Part shown: positions 23,958-35,865 of the stretch, piece after piece
Layout: the number at the start of each line of letters is the position of its first letter
Position numbering within the stretch: position 1 is the stretch's first letter
Assembly (NCBI GenBank): GCA_014871385.1
Contig: CM026426.1
Span: 39,215,799-39,279,798, forward strand
Source: Ceratodon purpureus
Lineage: Eukaryota > Streptophyta > Bryopsida > Pseudoditrichales > Ditrichaceae
Reading direction: 5' to 3'
Length of the DNA: 64,000 nucleotides
Translations under genes and position numbers: made by a program
Notes under the pieces: model-generated
The model's input: the letters and a program-made list of their open reading frames with translations, nothing else
Databases searched by the model: none
What the model was told of the DNA's origin: nothing

Positions 23958-25120
23958 GGTTTAGGATAGGGACCAGATAAAATGGCAGCGACTAACGATG
24001 GGGCTCCAGTGCACCCGGCTGCCAATCCGGATAGATAACGGCAGTAACTAGGAATAGAAGGCGGCCACCGGTCCGGGATTCCCGGATCCAAGATCCGGAA
24101 TTTCTGGATCTCGGTGGGCCACTTGGTCGCTTTAGGAACCGATAGGTTTTAGTATTTAAGTTAGACGTTTTTCCAAGGCCGGGGCCTTGTTTTTGTACGT
24201 CGTTTTGTTGTTGCAATTGAGAATATACTTTTGGATTTGATTGTGTCAACCGGCTGCTGACGGGTCCGTTGCCGTATGGTGTGTGGTACTATTGTCTTCA
24301 GTAGTGTTCCGGAGGAGTGTTGAACAGTAGGAAGGTCTGGAGAGCGCCCATAGAGACTAGGGAGGTGTCAAGCGTCGAGTGTTGACGGTTTCCAGTCGCG
24401 GAAGGAGTCCGTAGGGAAGGAGAGACGTATTGCAGCAGGGCTGGTAGTCTCAAGGACACGGAGAGCCGTGTGTACACCGGGATCCGGAAACGGACCGGTC
24501 GCTTCCTGTAGATGGGATAAAAGCCGGATGTCCTACTGCGAACCAATCTGGAAGGGAGATAGTATAGTAGAATACTGTGCAGCCGTAAGGTGATGTCATT
24601 GTAGTATGATTTCCGTATCCGTAACCGGCACTGAGTAGTTATCCGGACCGGTCCCTAGCCATACGGAAGGATTATTACTCCACTTCTCGGGTGGTAGATA
24701 GGAACAATGGGGTGTCCAGCCACTTTAAGTCACGGGACGGTGGAAAATCCAGCCACTTGAAAGGATAGACGGATCAGTGGGAACCGGCCACTTGTCTAAA
24801 AAGCCGGAAAATAGGAACGAGGCAAAAACTACTGGAGTCGGCCAACCGGTTGTAAGACGGAATACGGTCGGACATCGGTGGTGATTTCCGTTAAAATCTA
24901 AAAGGAAGAAAACTATAGGTCTTCGTGGGAACGAACACGGAGTGGTTCACTTTGGAGGGTGTTTAGTGTCAAATAAGTGCCTTCTGGAGGAATACGGATA
25001 CCACGTCGTGCTACAAGAACGAACCATGCAACGAAATTCTAACTAAGCTTTGAAATTCACTTGACCAAATTTACCAAATATTACCAAATTCAAGAAAGAC
25101 AAAGAATTATATTTACTTGA

Positions 25121-26567
25121 TTATGTTTGGGTGCTGCTCTTGCCATTAACATCCTTCAGCGCCAACAAAGTGACCTTCGGCCTCGAATCTCTGCAGACGC
25201 CACTTCTGATTCCGAGTGCAAGCAAATTCGTCGGAGAAAACGACTCCTCGCAGTCAAGAACCAGACACTTCGAAGACCTCTGGGCGTACTCAAACAAGCA
25301 AAACGGGTGATAGGTATGGCCGCATGCTAAAGAAGAATAATCGTAGGAAGAATACCACAACCAACAAACAGGACACGCATTCAGAGCGTGATTGTGTACA
25401 AGAGGTTCCTGGGGCTACTCTTTGGGGTCGTGGGTAAAGAGCAGCTCCGTTTCCGACGTGCATCTTACGCAACTGCTCCCACATCGACCCTAAGACACTC
25501 TCCAAGCAAGAAACCCTTGACTCCGACAATCAGTTCGTCTCCGAGGTCTTTTGCAGTGCGCCCTCTAGTTCTTCAATCACATTGGTGCAACCAGAAATCG
25601 CAGTGACACACACACGGACTGTGAGTTGATCTGAAGCTTTCTGGAAGGTCATGGCGTCTTTCTTGGTCTTCAGCCCATCAATTTGCTTCTGGAGTCGGAT
25701 CGCATCTCTTCGCTCCCCTTCGCCTAGCGTCCCCTCAATCTCAGCCATACTAACACAGTCCATCGCAATATACTTCTCCTCTAAAGCTGCTGTCAGCGGC
25801 AGCTCCTCCTCGCTAATGCTCTTCAAACGTGCGTTCACCTCGTCCAACATTAGATGTCGATCGCTCAGCAGCAACTTCTCTCTCCGTAGTTTGTCTTCTA
25901 CCGCTAAGAACTCCTTACGACTCTCAGCTGCCAAGATCTTGCACTCTCGTGCTAAACCCTCATGATATTCGATTGCCCTGACCATACTTTCTATCTCTTC
26001 CCTCTCCCAGCCCGGACCACCTACACTCTTCACCCCCTTAGCTAAACCCTTCACACCCATAAACTTCTTCCCCATAGCTAAACCCTCGAGATCACCCTCT
26101 GTCTTCACGCTCAACCGAACTGAACCCGGAAGCCCGATGTCTTGAAACCTCTTCTTTCCAAGCCTGGTTTCTGCGCTCAATGTGCCCTCGGTCAATGTCT
26201 CCCTTTCTCTCTCCCTCTCCTTCCTACTCTCCGACTTTTTCCTCAAAGCCTCCCTGACCTTCTTTCGCTCAGCCGCAAATTGAGCCCACTTTACACTCTT
26301 GCCCTCATGCATCAGAATTAACCCCTTTGCAAAGGACAATGTGATCTCCTTATTCGATGGCTCCTCCGCTCCATAGACTCTCTGGTACAAGAAAAGAATC
26401 GCAGCCTGCTCCGCATCTGTCATGTGGTGTTGATACCTCCACCCCGATTTGGAACTTTTCGGCCCAAAATACTTGCAAACCGTTGTTTCTGTCACCTCTT
26501 CTCGGATTTCACTAACAAGAACACCCCCTGTCGGAAGGCCTTCACAGCTGTAGCACACACGTTCCAT
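25121..26567 (-). pseudogene. Coiled-coil protein with C-terminal RING-like domain, copy B
   Basis: A 345-codon frame (26567-25530) starts MERVCYSCEGLPTG. It carries YFGPKSSKSGWRYQ, AILFLYQRVYG and KSVKWAQFAAERKK, which match the corresponding motifs of the plus-strand copy at 4.3-5.6 kb, and then a long coiled coil. After 25530 the frame is broken, but the RING-like part remains visible: CPVC, then CGHTYHPFC, then CLVLDC down to about 25121. At least one frameshift separates the two parts, so this copy is probably inactive. Zinc binding through the CxxC...CGHxxHxxC...CxxxxC array and a ubiquitin-ligase role are inferred from the pattern. Confidence 0.6.
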
Positions 26568-27409
26568 CTACGACATAGCCAGAAATAGCATCGTAGGTTA
26601 GGTACAGAAAATACATCCAGTCTACAAAAAATGCAAAAAGCTGAAACTAATGAAATATACATGACACATACCTTGAAATCAATAGAGATGCGGAGACGAG
26701 GGAGCAAGCGTGCGAAAGATGCGTGCAGGAACAAGATGCAAAACAGGCCGCGTGAGAAGGAGCGGAAGTTGCAGGAAAGTGGAGGAGAAGTCCAAGTGTC
26801 GCAAGGGCAGTTCGAATCTGCAAGGGGAGTTTGAATCTGGCGCTCCATTATGGCGCGGGATGGTCCACCCTGTCATTCGATTCTCCCCAAAACAACAAAT
26901 CCGGATACGGAATGAAGCAATCATACCCAGTGAAACCCTCGAAAATTTATTATAAAGAATCATCATGTCCGTCTCTCTAGACTTCCGTTGGGAGATACCC
27001 CAACCTGGCTTGTACCCGAATGCCTCCTGCAATGTTTGCCATCAACATAAACAAGGTCAATAAGTGTGAAAATATCAGGACAAAAGATCATGCTACTCTG
27101 TCTAGATGTAGACCATACCGACACTAGTGCATAATTTGCTGGAGTACCATTTTGGCGTCACCCCTTGCGGGAAACGTTTTTCTGCAATGACGTTAACACT
27201 AGATTTTGGCACAGCCACTAAGTTAATGAATACATTGCAAGTACCTGTTTAAAGTTTTCCAGGATACTGCTCGTATAATTTCTGCGTCCACAGCCTAATT
27301 TTTTCCGGGATTGGAGCAGACAGTATTTGGTCCATGTTTCCTTTGATGAATTAACACCATTAATCTGAAATGCAGTTTCTATCGCAGTAGTCGCATAGGA
27401 CTGCGGCAG
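26568..27409. other. Spacer, no gene recognised
   Basis: Only short frames without recognisable content are present; possible upstream exons of the minus-strand RING-like gene cannot be supported. Confidence 0.35.
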
Positions 27410-27885
27410 TTGGTGCTTCGGATATTCACGTTGCTCAACCTCCCGCTCAAGGTGTTGTTCCTCCTACATATCCAGGGAGTTTGCATCCCCGGTATCCGGC
27501 GTACTTCGGGACCATACCAGTGCAAGGCCCTTGGCACGAGAATGGTCGTTCCACATCCCCACCACTCCACCGTGACTTCATGTCATCTATGTCCGATGCG
27601 CCATCAAATTTGGCTGCTCCCACTCGAGCTCCTTCCCCCCGAGTTCAGAGCACTGAAAATCCGGAGCTGCGTGCACCATTGAGGACACCCACCAATCCGC
27701 AACTTGTTGAAGAAAACCGGAAGCGTACCGCATTACGAGAGGTACGCAGGCCCTATCTTGGAGAGATGGCAAGTGCGCATGCACAGAACAGGGAGCCGCA
27801 CATTGAGATCCCTGTCAGCAACTCAAGTACTGTACTTGGACTTAAGAGCCCATGGCAGAGAGCTGCCCGCTTGTGCGCCCCCTAG
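27410..27885 (+). CDS. Proline-rich hypothetical exon
   Basis: An open stretch following a run of CAG acceptor-like sites encodes a Pro/Ala-rich segment (AQPPAQGVVPPTYPGS, then HPRYPAYFGTIPV) and a basic region, ending at a TAG at about 27883. I recognise no family. Composition and an upstream polypyrimidine-CAG suggest a real exon of a decayed gene, but there is no paralogue in this window to confirm it. Confidence 0.3.
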
Positions 27886-28116
27886 ACTTTCAATTATAAA
27901 GTTAGGAGTTATAAAGCAAAACAAGAATATTGGAACTCACAAGTAGATCGTATTGCTCAAAAACTAGCTCAAACCTTTACATACTCGCGCCCTTTGGACA
28001 TTTCATACCTGGGAATTTTTTTGTAGAATAATCTAAATAATGATAGAAAGACATGGAAGAAATAATTCATTGAAAATGGGGGGCTAAGGCACCCCCGCTG
28101 TCCACTCAAGGCCTTC

Positions 28117-28915
28117 ATGGAGTGGAAGAAATACTGGTTGAGTTCAGTTGGGAAGGAGGAGAGCATTCACATGACTGAAATGAGAAAGGGCAAGAGGAAA
28201 TACCATCACGTGGACTATGAAACCATCAGCCCAGCAGAGGACGCCCAAAACAATGTCTCTCCATATCCGGTACGTTTGAGAATTGTTTCGTTTTTTATCT
28301 TATCGAACACTCTCGCAATCCTTGAATGGTTATGTAATGGCAAGCCTTTTTGAACTAATTAAACCCTTGAAGGACGTAGGTAAACGATAGGACAGGGACT
28401 GGAAACATTCCTCATCATCTTCCAAATGGCTCCATGTTCCTTAGATAGTCGAACACTAGCCTGAGCAACGATTTCCAGCACAGTACGCCAACAGCAAGGG
28501 CAAATTGTGTTGCAACGTGCGCTTCAGCCCAAGGACCCATTAACGACGACCACACACCAAGCTTTCCAAGAGTAAGACCTCCCGTTTGGTAGACGCTTCA
28601 ATTTTCTTTGATTTCTGCAAATCTACATTATACATTGTATGCCTATTCTCTATTCTCTTCCTACCCTGGTATGCTCTGGCCATGCCACCAAAACTAGATG
28701 ATACTATGACGATATCCCACAGAAAATTCTATGAATTCCATTCCTCAGCTACACTACCTTATAGTCTCAGAGAGGCTACGCGAATCGATGATCTGGAGAG
28801 TACAGTTAAAAGGATGGCGAATGACTTAAGCAGAAGCAAGGAGCAAATCAAGGACATAAAGGACCTTCTCTTACGACTCATCAACCCACAGCTTCCACAC
28901 GTGCCACAAGGCTAA
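28117..28915 (+). CDS. Small hypothetical exons, one coiled-coil
   Basis: Exon 28117-28269 (MEWKKYWLSSVGKEES...) ends at a possible donor (CCG|GTACGT). A separate frame, 28681-28915 (MPPKLDDTMTISHRKF...), has a heptad-like stretch (LESTVKRMANDLSRSKEQIK) suggesting a short coiled coil. Neither is recognised. They may belong to one decayed gene together with the proline-rich exon upstream. Confidence 0.25.
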
Positions 28916-30010
28916 TCACCAATAGCCTCACCACCCACACGTTGTTAGCAGCGCACCGTGAGCCCAGTGCCTGCCGAGATACGCTAGCCTTCCCACATAG
29001 CAATACCTCCTCCCTTGCCGGCTTTTCCCACAGGTTCCAATACTCACCAAGTTAGCTCCATGCGCGTTTATTGCCCGTCGCCTCCAAGGAATGTAGATGA
29101 CGTTGTCCGAGCGAGGGATGTCGGTGAGAACTCTCTGTCATGGAGAAGTGGCGAGACAGTGACTGTTACTTCCAACACTCTATTGCAAAACTTCAAGAAT
29201 ACTATGCCTGTAGGTGCGGCTTTCTCCACCAAAATTTCAGCGTCTATTTGAACTGCTTTGCATGAGCATTCCCTGCATGCAAGTGTCGACAATAGAGGCA
29301 TGTCGGATCGAAGTACGCAGCAGTTACCGATCAACGATGGTACACCTCGAGCTACGTCCAAATTTCAACCAAACCCCTCCAGCGCACCTGACGGAGTTAC
29401 AACACGCACATTGTCGACTGCATGTGAGATGGTTTCAAAGGTAAGACCCCCTCGTATGCAATCTGATTTGGCGGTAATGCCCCAAACTACAGAGGATGCT
29501 CTTGCAGCGAATTGTCTTTGTTATGTTCTTCATCCAGAGCACGGCGAAACGATAGAGGCAGAGGGTAGGACCGGCGGAAGCTGGAAATCAAAGAGTCAGA
29601 AGTTCAGGTCACTATGCTAAGGGCGAGCAAATGATCCAATTACACAGGATTGTGGTACCGAATCTCCCATTACTCTTCATCAAGGAACGACAGCCTTTTA
29701 CACTTATGGATCATGCTCTGGTAAAGCCATCCGGGAGTAGTGTCTATGTTAAGAACTCGTGCGTCGAAACCGGGTACAGATACTTGTGACCCCAGACGTC
29801 TCCGGAACCTAGATATCTACTATGAGACTTTGACGGGTACCAGAAAGTCAGAAAGGTAACTCATGAATCCAAATTACCAAGCTTGCACGAACGACAACTT
29901 GATCCAGTTTACGTTCATCCATGGGAAAGTAATTATCCAATTTTTCTGACTATACAAATTCACCATCGGTTTAAAGAGCAGCCCACGTGGTCCCCGTGAA
30001 TCGCTGCAGC
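28916..30010 (+). other. Degenerate coding-like stretch
   Basis: Frames at 29015-29251 and 29258-29620 follow each other on the plus strand with only a stop between them. They encode Ser/Thr-rich sequence without recognisable motifs. From 29620 to 30010 I see no gene. Confidence 0.25.
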
Positions 30011-30015
30011 AAGTG

Positions 30016-30032
30016 TAGGGTTCGATTCCCTA
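30016..30032 (+). other. Isolated tRNA T-arm-like hairpin (B-box)
   Basis: TAGGG-TTCGATT-CCCTA forms a perfect five-base-pair stem with a seven-base loop matching the tRNA T-arm and the Pol III B-box. The rest of a tRNA cloverleaf cannot be built from the 70 bp upstream, so it is a fragment or part of a SINE, not a functional tRNA. Confidence 0.45.
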
Positions 30033-30766
30033 GTTAGCCCGCGCTTAGAATGGATTCAACGTCCGGTCCCACGCCTTGCCGGATTACACCGAAACAGATT
30101 TGAAGTACACCATTCCTGTTCGACTAGATTAGTATCAATTTCGGTGTAAAAGCCGCAGTACTTGACCACGTTTTCTACTAGTGCAAACATTTCACTTCGG
30201 TGGACTAAGTAGAAGACTATCATTACAAATTTGGCACATAGAATTGAAGATACAATGTCCTCAGTACTCCTCAAAACTGTCAAGTACAGATTCACATTTA
30301 CAATGCATTAAATGCCTTTTCATAGAGTCCAAAGAATGGAATATTGATGTGGTCCACAGATATGAACTTCAGATCTCTCACAATGCAATAAATGCCTTTT
30401 CAATGTATATGAGAGGAAGAAACTCAACCGTTAAAAGGACATATGCTTTCCTGATGCATTATCATTCGTACCAAGAAGTTAACCATTGAGGTTTGGAAAT
30501 AGTAGCTCTATATTAAAAACAAAAACGCACCTGAATTGAAGTCCTACATGTACAGTCGGGTACAACATGCTTACAAATGTTCTCGGCCTTGATATTTCAC
30601 CACAAATTGTAGGAAGTTTGAGGAGCTCTAGAAGTTGCATAAATGATCCGATTTGGAAACCAAAAGTTGCGTTGGAATCCCAAAAGAGAAAGCTTTATAA
30701 GTATGATAAACGTATACATATACATAGGGTAAAAAAGTAAAATTATAAATTTTTCCGACATACAAT

Positions 30767-31195
30767 CTACCATTTGGTGTTTCCACCCTTTGCTGAAATG
30801 ATCGCTTTTATACGTCTAGGCATACTTGCAATCAGGTTTTGTAATTGCTCCATAGAGACTTCATTCCATAACCCTTCAATAGTTTGTATCCTTTCTTGTT
30901 TGTTTCTTGGTCGGTTGTAGTGGCAAGTCAAATCTTTGACTAGTTTCCATAAATTCTCAATGGGATTAATGTGCGATAAGTTTGGACGCCACTCTCATTT
31001 TGGAACACCATAAGCCTCCATGCTTCTGCAAGCTTGCTACAGTGGACGGGTGCACCATCTTCCATGAATGTGAGATGACAAGGATGATCATACATGAAGC
31101 AAAATGCACTTAAAGAGCTATGATAGACATTTTGAATGAAATGTTTGCTGTTCGATCTCCCTCTAGCATGATCACTAATAAGCTTTTTTACAGTG
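30767..31195 (-). mobile_element. Tc1/mariner transposase remnant (C-terminal part)
   Basis: Read on the minus strand, FMEDGAPVHCSKLAEAW (second catalytic Asp in the DGAPVH motif) is followed, after a frameshift at about 30995, by INPIENLWKLVK (usually DLNPIENLW, with the third acidic residue). WNEVSMEQLQNLI, SMPRRIKAII and AKGGNTKW-stop come next. This order is diagnostic of the C-terminal third of a Tc1/mariner DDE transposase. The first Asp and the DNA-binding domain are missing and the usual Asp before the LNPIENLW motif reads His. The remnant is too short and broken to be active. Confidence 0.85.
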
Positions 31196-32774
31196 TATTC
31201 ACGGTTTTCAAATTAGACGTCCAACCGGGCCCCACGTCCAAAACCTAGACGTCCGAACGCCACTGTCCCGGACATCGCATCACCGAGTCCCCAGAATTAC
31301 ATCTAGGTAAAAATTTGATTTACCCAACATTAGGGGATGTAAGCATGGTAAAGTGGACCAAACAAGCGCTTAACTATTTGTCAATTATAACCCTTTTGCA
31401 AAAACTGCACAAAAGTGATGGAAAGATGTAACTGAAGTCAATTGTTTTTGCTAATGCAGAATCTCAACTTGTTTTTGCACAACTTGGAAAAGTTTCATGC
31501 AAAGTAGACACTTTAGAATTATTGTGTAAAGGCTTTAAATCCAAGCAAAGTGAATGCAGTCATTTGAAATAGTGGCTAGAAAAGAATCTAAAACTATCTA
31601 AAAATCACTTTTGAAATGGGGCCCTCAGTATGTTTAAGAGGTATTATAAAAGATTCAGTTCATATACTTATTAACTGGTTTGGGGTTCCAAAAGTACCCC
31701 AAGGATGTTTTTAAAATGAGTCACTTCTGCGGTATTTTTTGTGAGGTTTTTTTCACCAAACATAGATTTTTAAATTGAAAAAACATCATCTAAAGACAAT
31801 AAAGGGCCCTAAATGAAGAAATCAAGACTTTGGAAAAGTTCGTTTTCATGATTTAGAAGTAGTGGTCAAATTAAGTTTCAATTGAAGATAATATTTTTAT
31901 GAAGATGCATATAAGATACCTTGTGACTCCCTAGAAAGTGATAAATGCTCAAAAACTACACCAAAATGCTCAAAATCAGCTTTGAGCTTGAAAAAACAGC
32001 ACACTTCATATTCACTTTCTAATGATCACACATTGCACTTACTGGTCCACTAAAACGTGCTTACACCCTAGGTAAAAAATCATGGCTGTCCAATTGGCTG
32101 ATCCCGCGACGCGATCGCATCCGCGCTGACATATCACAACGACGGCCACCAGGGCCGATCGCAGCTTTGGCCCATGGCAACCATTTCAATCAGACGGCCG
32201 AGATAGGGCCGGGGTGGCTGAGTTGCGGGCCGTTGAGGGCCATCGGATTGGGCGCTAGTCAGCGCGGACGGCCACTGTGGCCGACGGCGGGGTGGTCGTT
32301 TGCGCCGTAGACCTCAACGGCCGTTGCAACGCGGCGGTCGTATCAAATGGCCGCGTCGGCCGATGGCCACGCGGCGCCATCGCATCGTGCGGTTGTTTGA
32401 TCTGACGGAGAGAGGCAGAACCGCGGTTGATCAAAGGTTGCGGGGGCGTTGATTTGACTGCCGCATGTGGAGACGGCCGCGAGGGCGGCTTCCCCTATAC
32501 AAGGAGACACCGCCCTCCTTTTTTTTGCACGCTTTCTCTGTCTATTGTGTGAGAGTGGCTGGCTTGTGGTGGAGGGTTACTCTCTCTCTCTTTCTTGGGT
32601 CCTTCTCACCGGGAGGAATGTGGTCTCTTTATGTGTGGGGGGGGGGGGGGAGGTTTTTAATTTTTTAAACGGTTTTTCTCAAAACCTTATGGAATTCATT
32701 TGCTCTATTTTTGTTCTTCGGGAAATGAGGATTCAATTTTAGTTGCAGATTGGGGTGTTCGAAGGTCTTCCACG
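31196..32774. other. Spacer, with a GC-rich block at 32085-32480
   Basis: The first part is AT-rich and featureless. From about 32085 to 32480 the sequence becomes rich in CGGCCG/GGCCG, unlike the flanks. A TATA-like string (CTATACAAGG) follows at about 32494, then a run of 13 G (about 32639-32651). It could be the promoter end of the decayed kinase-like gene that follows. No protein is visible in it. Confidence 0.4.
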
Positions 32775-33804
32775 ATGCCTGAGAACAAGAAACAAAAGAA
32801 TATGGGGCAATAGGATCAGAAGAACCTTGACGATAGACTGTCATTACATTGCAAGGATTTTATTATCGCAGAGATTGTTCGATTCTACGAGCAAACCACC
32901 CTTGCTTCATTGGATAGTTGTTATGTTCAGTATGAATAGGATGGGCCCAAGAAATTCAAACTCGAGATGGAGTTGCGGATTATGGATGCCTTGATGGGAC
33001 CGGAATGGGATGAAGATAGACAAAAGAAGGAGTACACTCGTTTTGTGGAAAATTGAGCAGACAATGCGTCATGGTATGCTCGTGATATTATGGCAAAGTT
33101 TGTAAGGGAGCATAGGGCGTGAGACGATGTCTTCAATGAGGTTGTTTTGAAGGCAGAATTGTTCCTGTAACTAATCCAGCCCATGGGATCCGCGAGGCAT
33201 CGACGTGCTTCTAGTAATTGGTGGGATTCTCCACTTGGTCGAGAGACTGAGATGGCAATACGGACGCGATCATTGGTTGTCTTGTCCGAAACGGCAACCG
33301 CCCGGCCATTGGATGACAGAGTCCTAGAGGTGCTTATGCAACCATAATTTTGTTCAAAGAATGTGGCTTCGCCTTTTCTGGAGCAAGCGACCGGAGTTTG
33401 CTTGAGCCCTCATTAACATCATGGATGTGGTGCACAAAACAAACTGGCTCTACAATGACTTGTCACCAAAGAACATCCTCTTTCACTTTCCTGTGGACGT
33501 GTCGAAGATCTACATCGGGATTTGCGATTGGGATTTCACCTCAAAGATCAATGAGCACAAAAGATTCCCATGGATTTTCACGAATGCGGAGCAGAAGCAG
33601 GAGACCATTGCAAGGCGATATTGGGTGGATCCGCGCGTGGTATATATACACAAGGCTTTCCAAGATATTCTGATCATTCCCGATTTGACCTTGGCATTGG
33701 AGGAGTTTGCAACCGCAAAGATTGCAGCAAAAAACAACAGTGGCAACATGTTTGTCACATATCACAAAGCGGAACCGCAACCGCGGACATTCGAAAGGAA
33801 CTGA
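32775..33804 (+). pseudogene. Protein-kinase-like fragment, multiply interrupted
   Basis: Starting at an ATG at 32775 (MPENKKQKNMGQ), the frame is interrupted by TAG, TAG, TGA, TGA and TAA within about 400 bp, yet the intervening residues read like one protein (LDDRLSLHCKDFIIAEIVRF). A second frame (33421-33804) contains LYNDLSPKNILFHFP, then YIGICDWDF. This parallels the catalytic loop and the following metal-binding aspartate of protein kinases (HRDLKPxN then DFG/DWG), in the variant NDLSP form I recall from plant genes. A domesticated or captured gene now decayed is the best reading. The call is by resemblance and the frame changes are direct observation. Confidence 0.55.
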
Positions 33805-34205
33805 GACCTTGCTAAAGTGTTTCATACTTACTTGGGTAGAGTTTGCAAGAACAATCGAGGTGCTGTTGATGGACTATTTCATCTTATTAACCGATTCAGA
33901 GATATTCACAAGTGGCCTACCTCGGATGAGCACTACCGGTACCACTACCGATATGGAGTGATATCTCTAGTTCTTTGCTTTTCAAAACTTATGGTGTATT
34001 TCTCTATTTCAGTGATATGTCGTAACCAATTTGTTTTTTGTAAACCGGCTTATATTATGTTTATAAAGTTTATTGTGTTTATTATGTTTATTTGTTTACA
34101 AAGTTTATTAACTCAGGGATATACTTTCATGTGTGTACATGTACGTGTAGCATATATTTTAGTCCTTAATTATTTTTACTTTTTTTAAATGTAAATCATC
34201 TAAGT
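33805..34205. other. T-rich spacer
   Basis: Plain A/T-rich sequence; the frame at 33817-34188 is hydrophobic low-complexity and I do not call it a gene. Confidence 0.4.
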
Positions 34206-34420
34206 TTGGGAAGGGACGTAGCTTATACGTGAGCGGAGAGCGGTGAGCGGAGATTTGGAGAGCAGAGAGCACAGAATTGGAGACAAAACCTTAAAATAGA
34301 ACTTTTTATACTAAAAATAATATATAAAAGTAGAAGATTCGAATATTCTTAGTATATTCTTAGAAATATACTTATTTTAGTAATTTACTTGACCCTATAA
34401 CCGTGGACTAATTACAGTAT
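34206..34420 (+). repeat. GAGCGG-rich repeat end 1 (candidate terminal inverted repeat)
   Basis: GGGAAGGGACGTAGCTTA is followed by repeated GAGCGG units (34233-34258), then GGAGAGCAGAGAGCACAGAA and, at about 34395, ACCCTATAACCGTGGA. The same components appear in inverted orientation at 47821-47965 and again in direct orientation at 49145-49385. A GGGACG..GC start resembles hAT-type transposon ends. Together with the inverted copy it could delimit a ~13.7-kb unit. Confidence 0.5.
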
Positions 34421-35159
34421 TCTCATTAAATTTATAGTTCGTTTTCTCTTTTCTTGGTGATTAATTTTTTGACGCGCACCAATTACTATGCTCCAGCTCC
34501 CTCTAACTAGTTCAAACATACATTAATTCCACTTATCCCTTCACATTTATATGCAAATTACTGCTTAAAATGTATTGGTATTGAACCTCTTAAGAGGGAT
34601 CAAGTAACCTTTAATATTGTAACATTTTCTTAACATTACTAGAACTCATCCATTCTAGTCTACGTGCCTTTATTCTCTTTATTAAATTTATTTGTAATTA
34701 TCTCGTATTTTGTATTAACTTCCTCTATTTTATCTATCTTGTTAGTGGGGTCGAAAGAGTCCTTTCATTTATTTTTATCTTTCATTTTATTTTCTCTTTG
34801 ATTTTCTTAATCTCCTTCATAAAATTTTCAACCTTAATATATTTTTTTGCTTTATTTTATTTTTTATTTTTTTGATTTCATTTAATATAGATGTTTTTTT
34901 TGTTCTTTCTTTTATAATTTCAATTTTTAAAATGTTTCTTTATTTTTTAAATTTTAAATGGTAAATGACTTCTGCACAACCATCGTCCTTTTTCAATAAG
35001 TTTAGGAGGATGACAACTTCTAAATGAATGAAAAGCCGATTTTCAAGGGCGCCAAGCATCTTCTACAAGGATATTTAAGTTAAGATTATGGAATGTCTCT
35101 TCCTCTTTTGTTTTAGTGCTTTGTGAAGCCATTTTCCATAGTGCGGGATAGCACTTATG
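34421..35159. other. Very AT-rich spacer
   Basis: Long T-runs and no coding sequence. Nothing else is visible. Confidence 0.4.
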
Positions 35160-35623
35160 GAAGACGTCAGAGATATTGTTGTTTCACTCGCTGACGATGT
35201 TTGCCCATTTCAACCATATGTTGAGGTGGAGGACGAAGAAGAGGTGATGGCCAACAGCCAAGGGCGTCCTTTGACTGACCAACGGATGTGGATGTACAAT
35301 CGAATGTGATGGCTGACCTTCCACGTTCAGATAATTCGAATGAGATCATAGTGCTGGAATAGGACGCAGATGTGCCTTTGCAACCTCATGCATACTCCAA
35401 GGTTGGAAAGATCCCAAGGGAAACCTATTGCAGGGAATCAGTCAATCGGAGGTGGGGAGGTGGGCCATTGTTGAAGCGTTCATACCAAGGACACTTGCCA
35501 AGTGAAGGAACAATGGTGAACGCAAATGTAGTTTGTCCTGGAGTACAGTCAGCGGCTGGTAGTCCTGCTGATAGTGTAGTGGGCAACCCTAAACGTGTTA
35601 GGTTCGAAGATTATGACATCTAA
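35160..35623 (+). pseudogene. Small acidic hypothetical gene with a stop
   Basis: MEDVRDIVVSLADDV... (ATG near 35159) carries EVEDEEEV. It is followed in another frame by NEIIVLE, a TAG, and an open stretch to 35623 (GKIPRETYCRESVNRR, then KRVRFEDYDI). I do not recognise it. It lies tail-to-tail with MULE copy 1. Confidence 0.25.
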
Positions 35624-35865
35624 TAACAAGTATATGTTGGCTGTAATAAAGGGTACATGTCAGGTGATACGAGGTATATGGTGCACTTGTTCAAGATAGA
35701 ATGTATTGAAATAGAATGGAATCAATGTGAACGACAAAGCCTTTATAATGAAGAAGTCAATACAGCTTCTGTATTGCTGACTTAGTACATGGGATATTAC
35801 TTAAATCATTCACTACGTGATCAATGGGCATTGTGGAAATGGCAGTTCTAAAGAAGGAGTGCTAC

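Larger units (their letters stand above)
21600..24900 (+). mobile_element. CCGG-rich non-autonomous retroelement-like unit
   Basis: From about 21600 to 24900 the base composition changes abruptly to G/C-rich with very many CCGG and CGG strings. The unit has a TATA box (TATAAAAG, 21883-21890) about 200 bp before a single long gag-like frame, and no visible polymerase gene. Related inverted strings occur near both ends (GGTTGGCCGA at about 21632-21641, TCGGCCAACC at about 24838-24847), so a terminal-inverted-repeat element is an alternative. I could not find convincing long terminal repeats or a primer-binding site. It lies between the RING-like gene and the acidic/transposase genes of the minus-strand set. 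Confidence 0.5.

Noticed and set aside
21480-24980. LTR pair around the gag-like gene
   Set aside because: No direct repeat of useful length was found by eye between the two flanks, and no primer-binding site.
29990-30045. A complete tRNA gene
   Set aside because: The T-arm is perfect but no acceptor stem, D-arm or anticodon arm can be formed.
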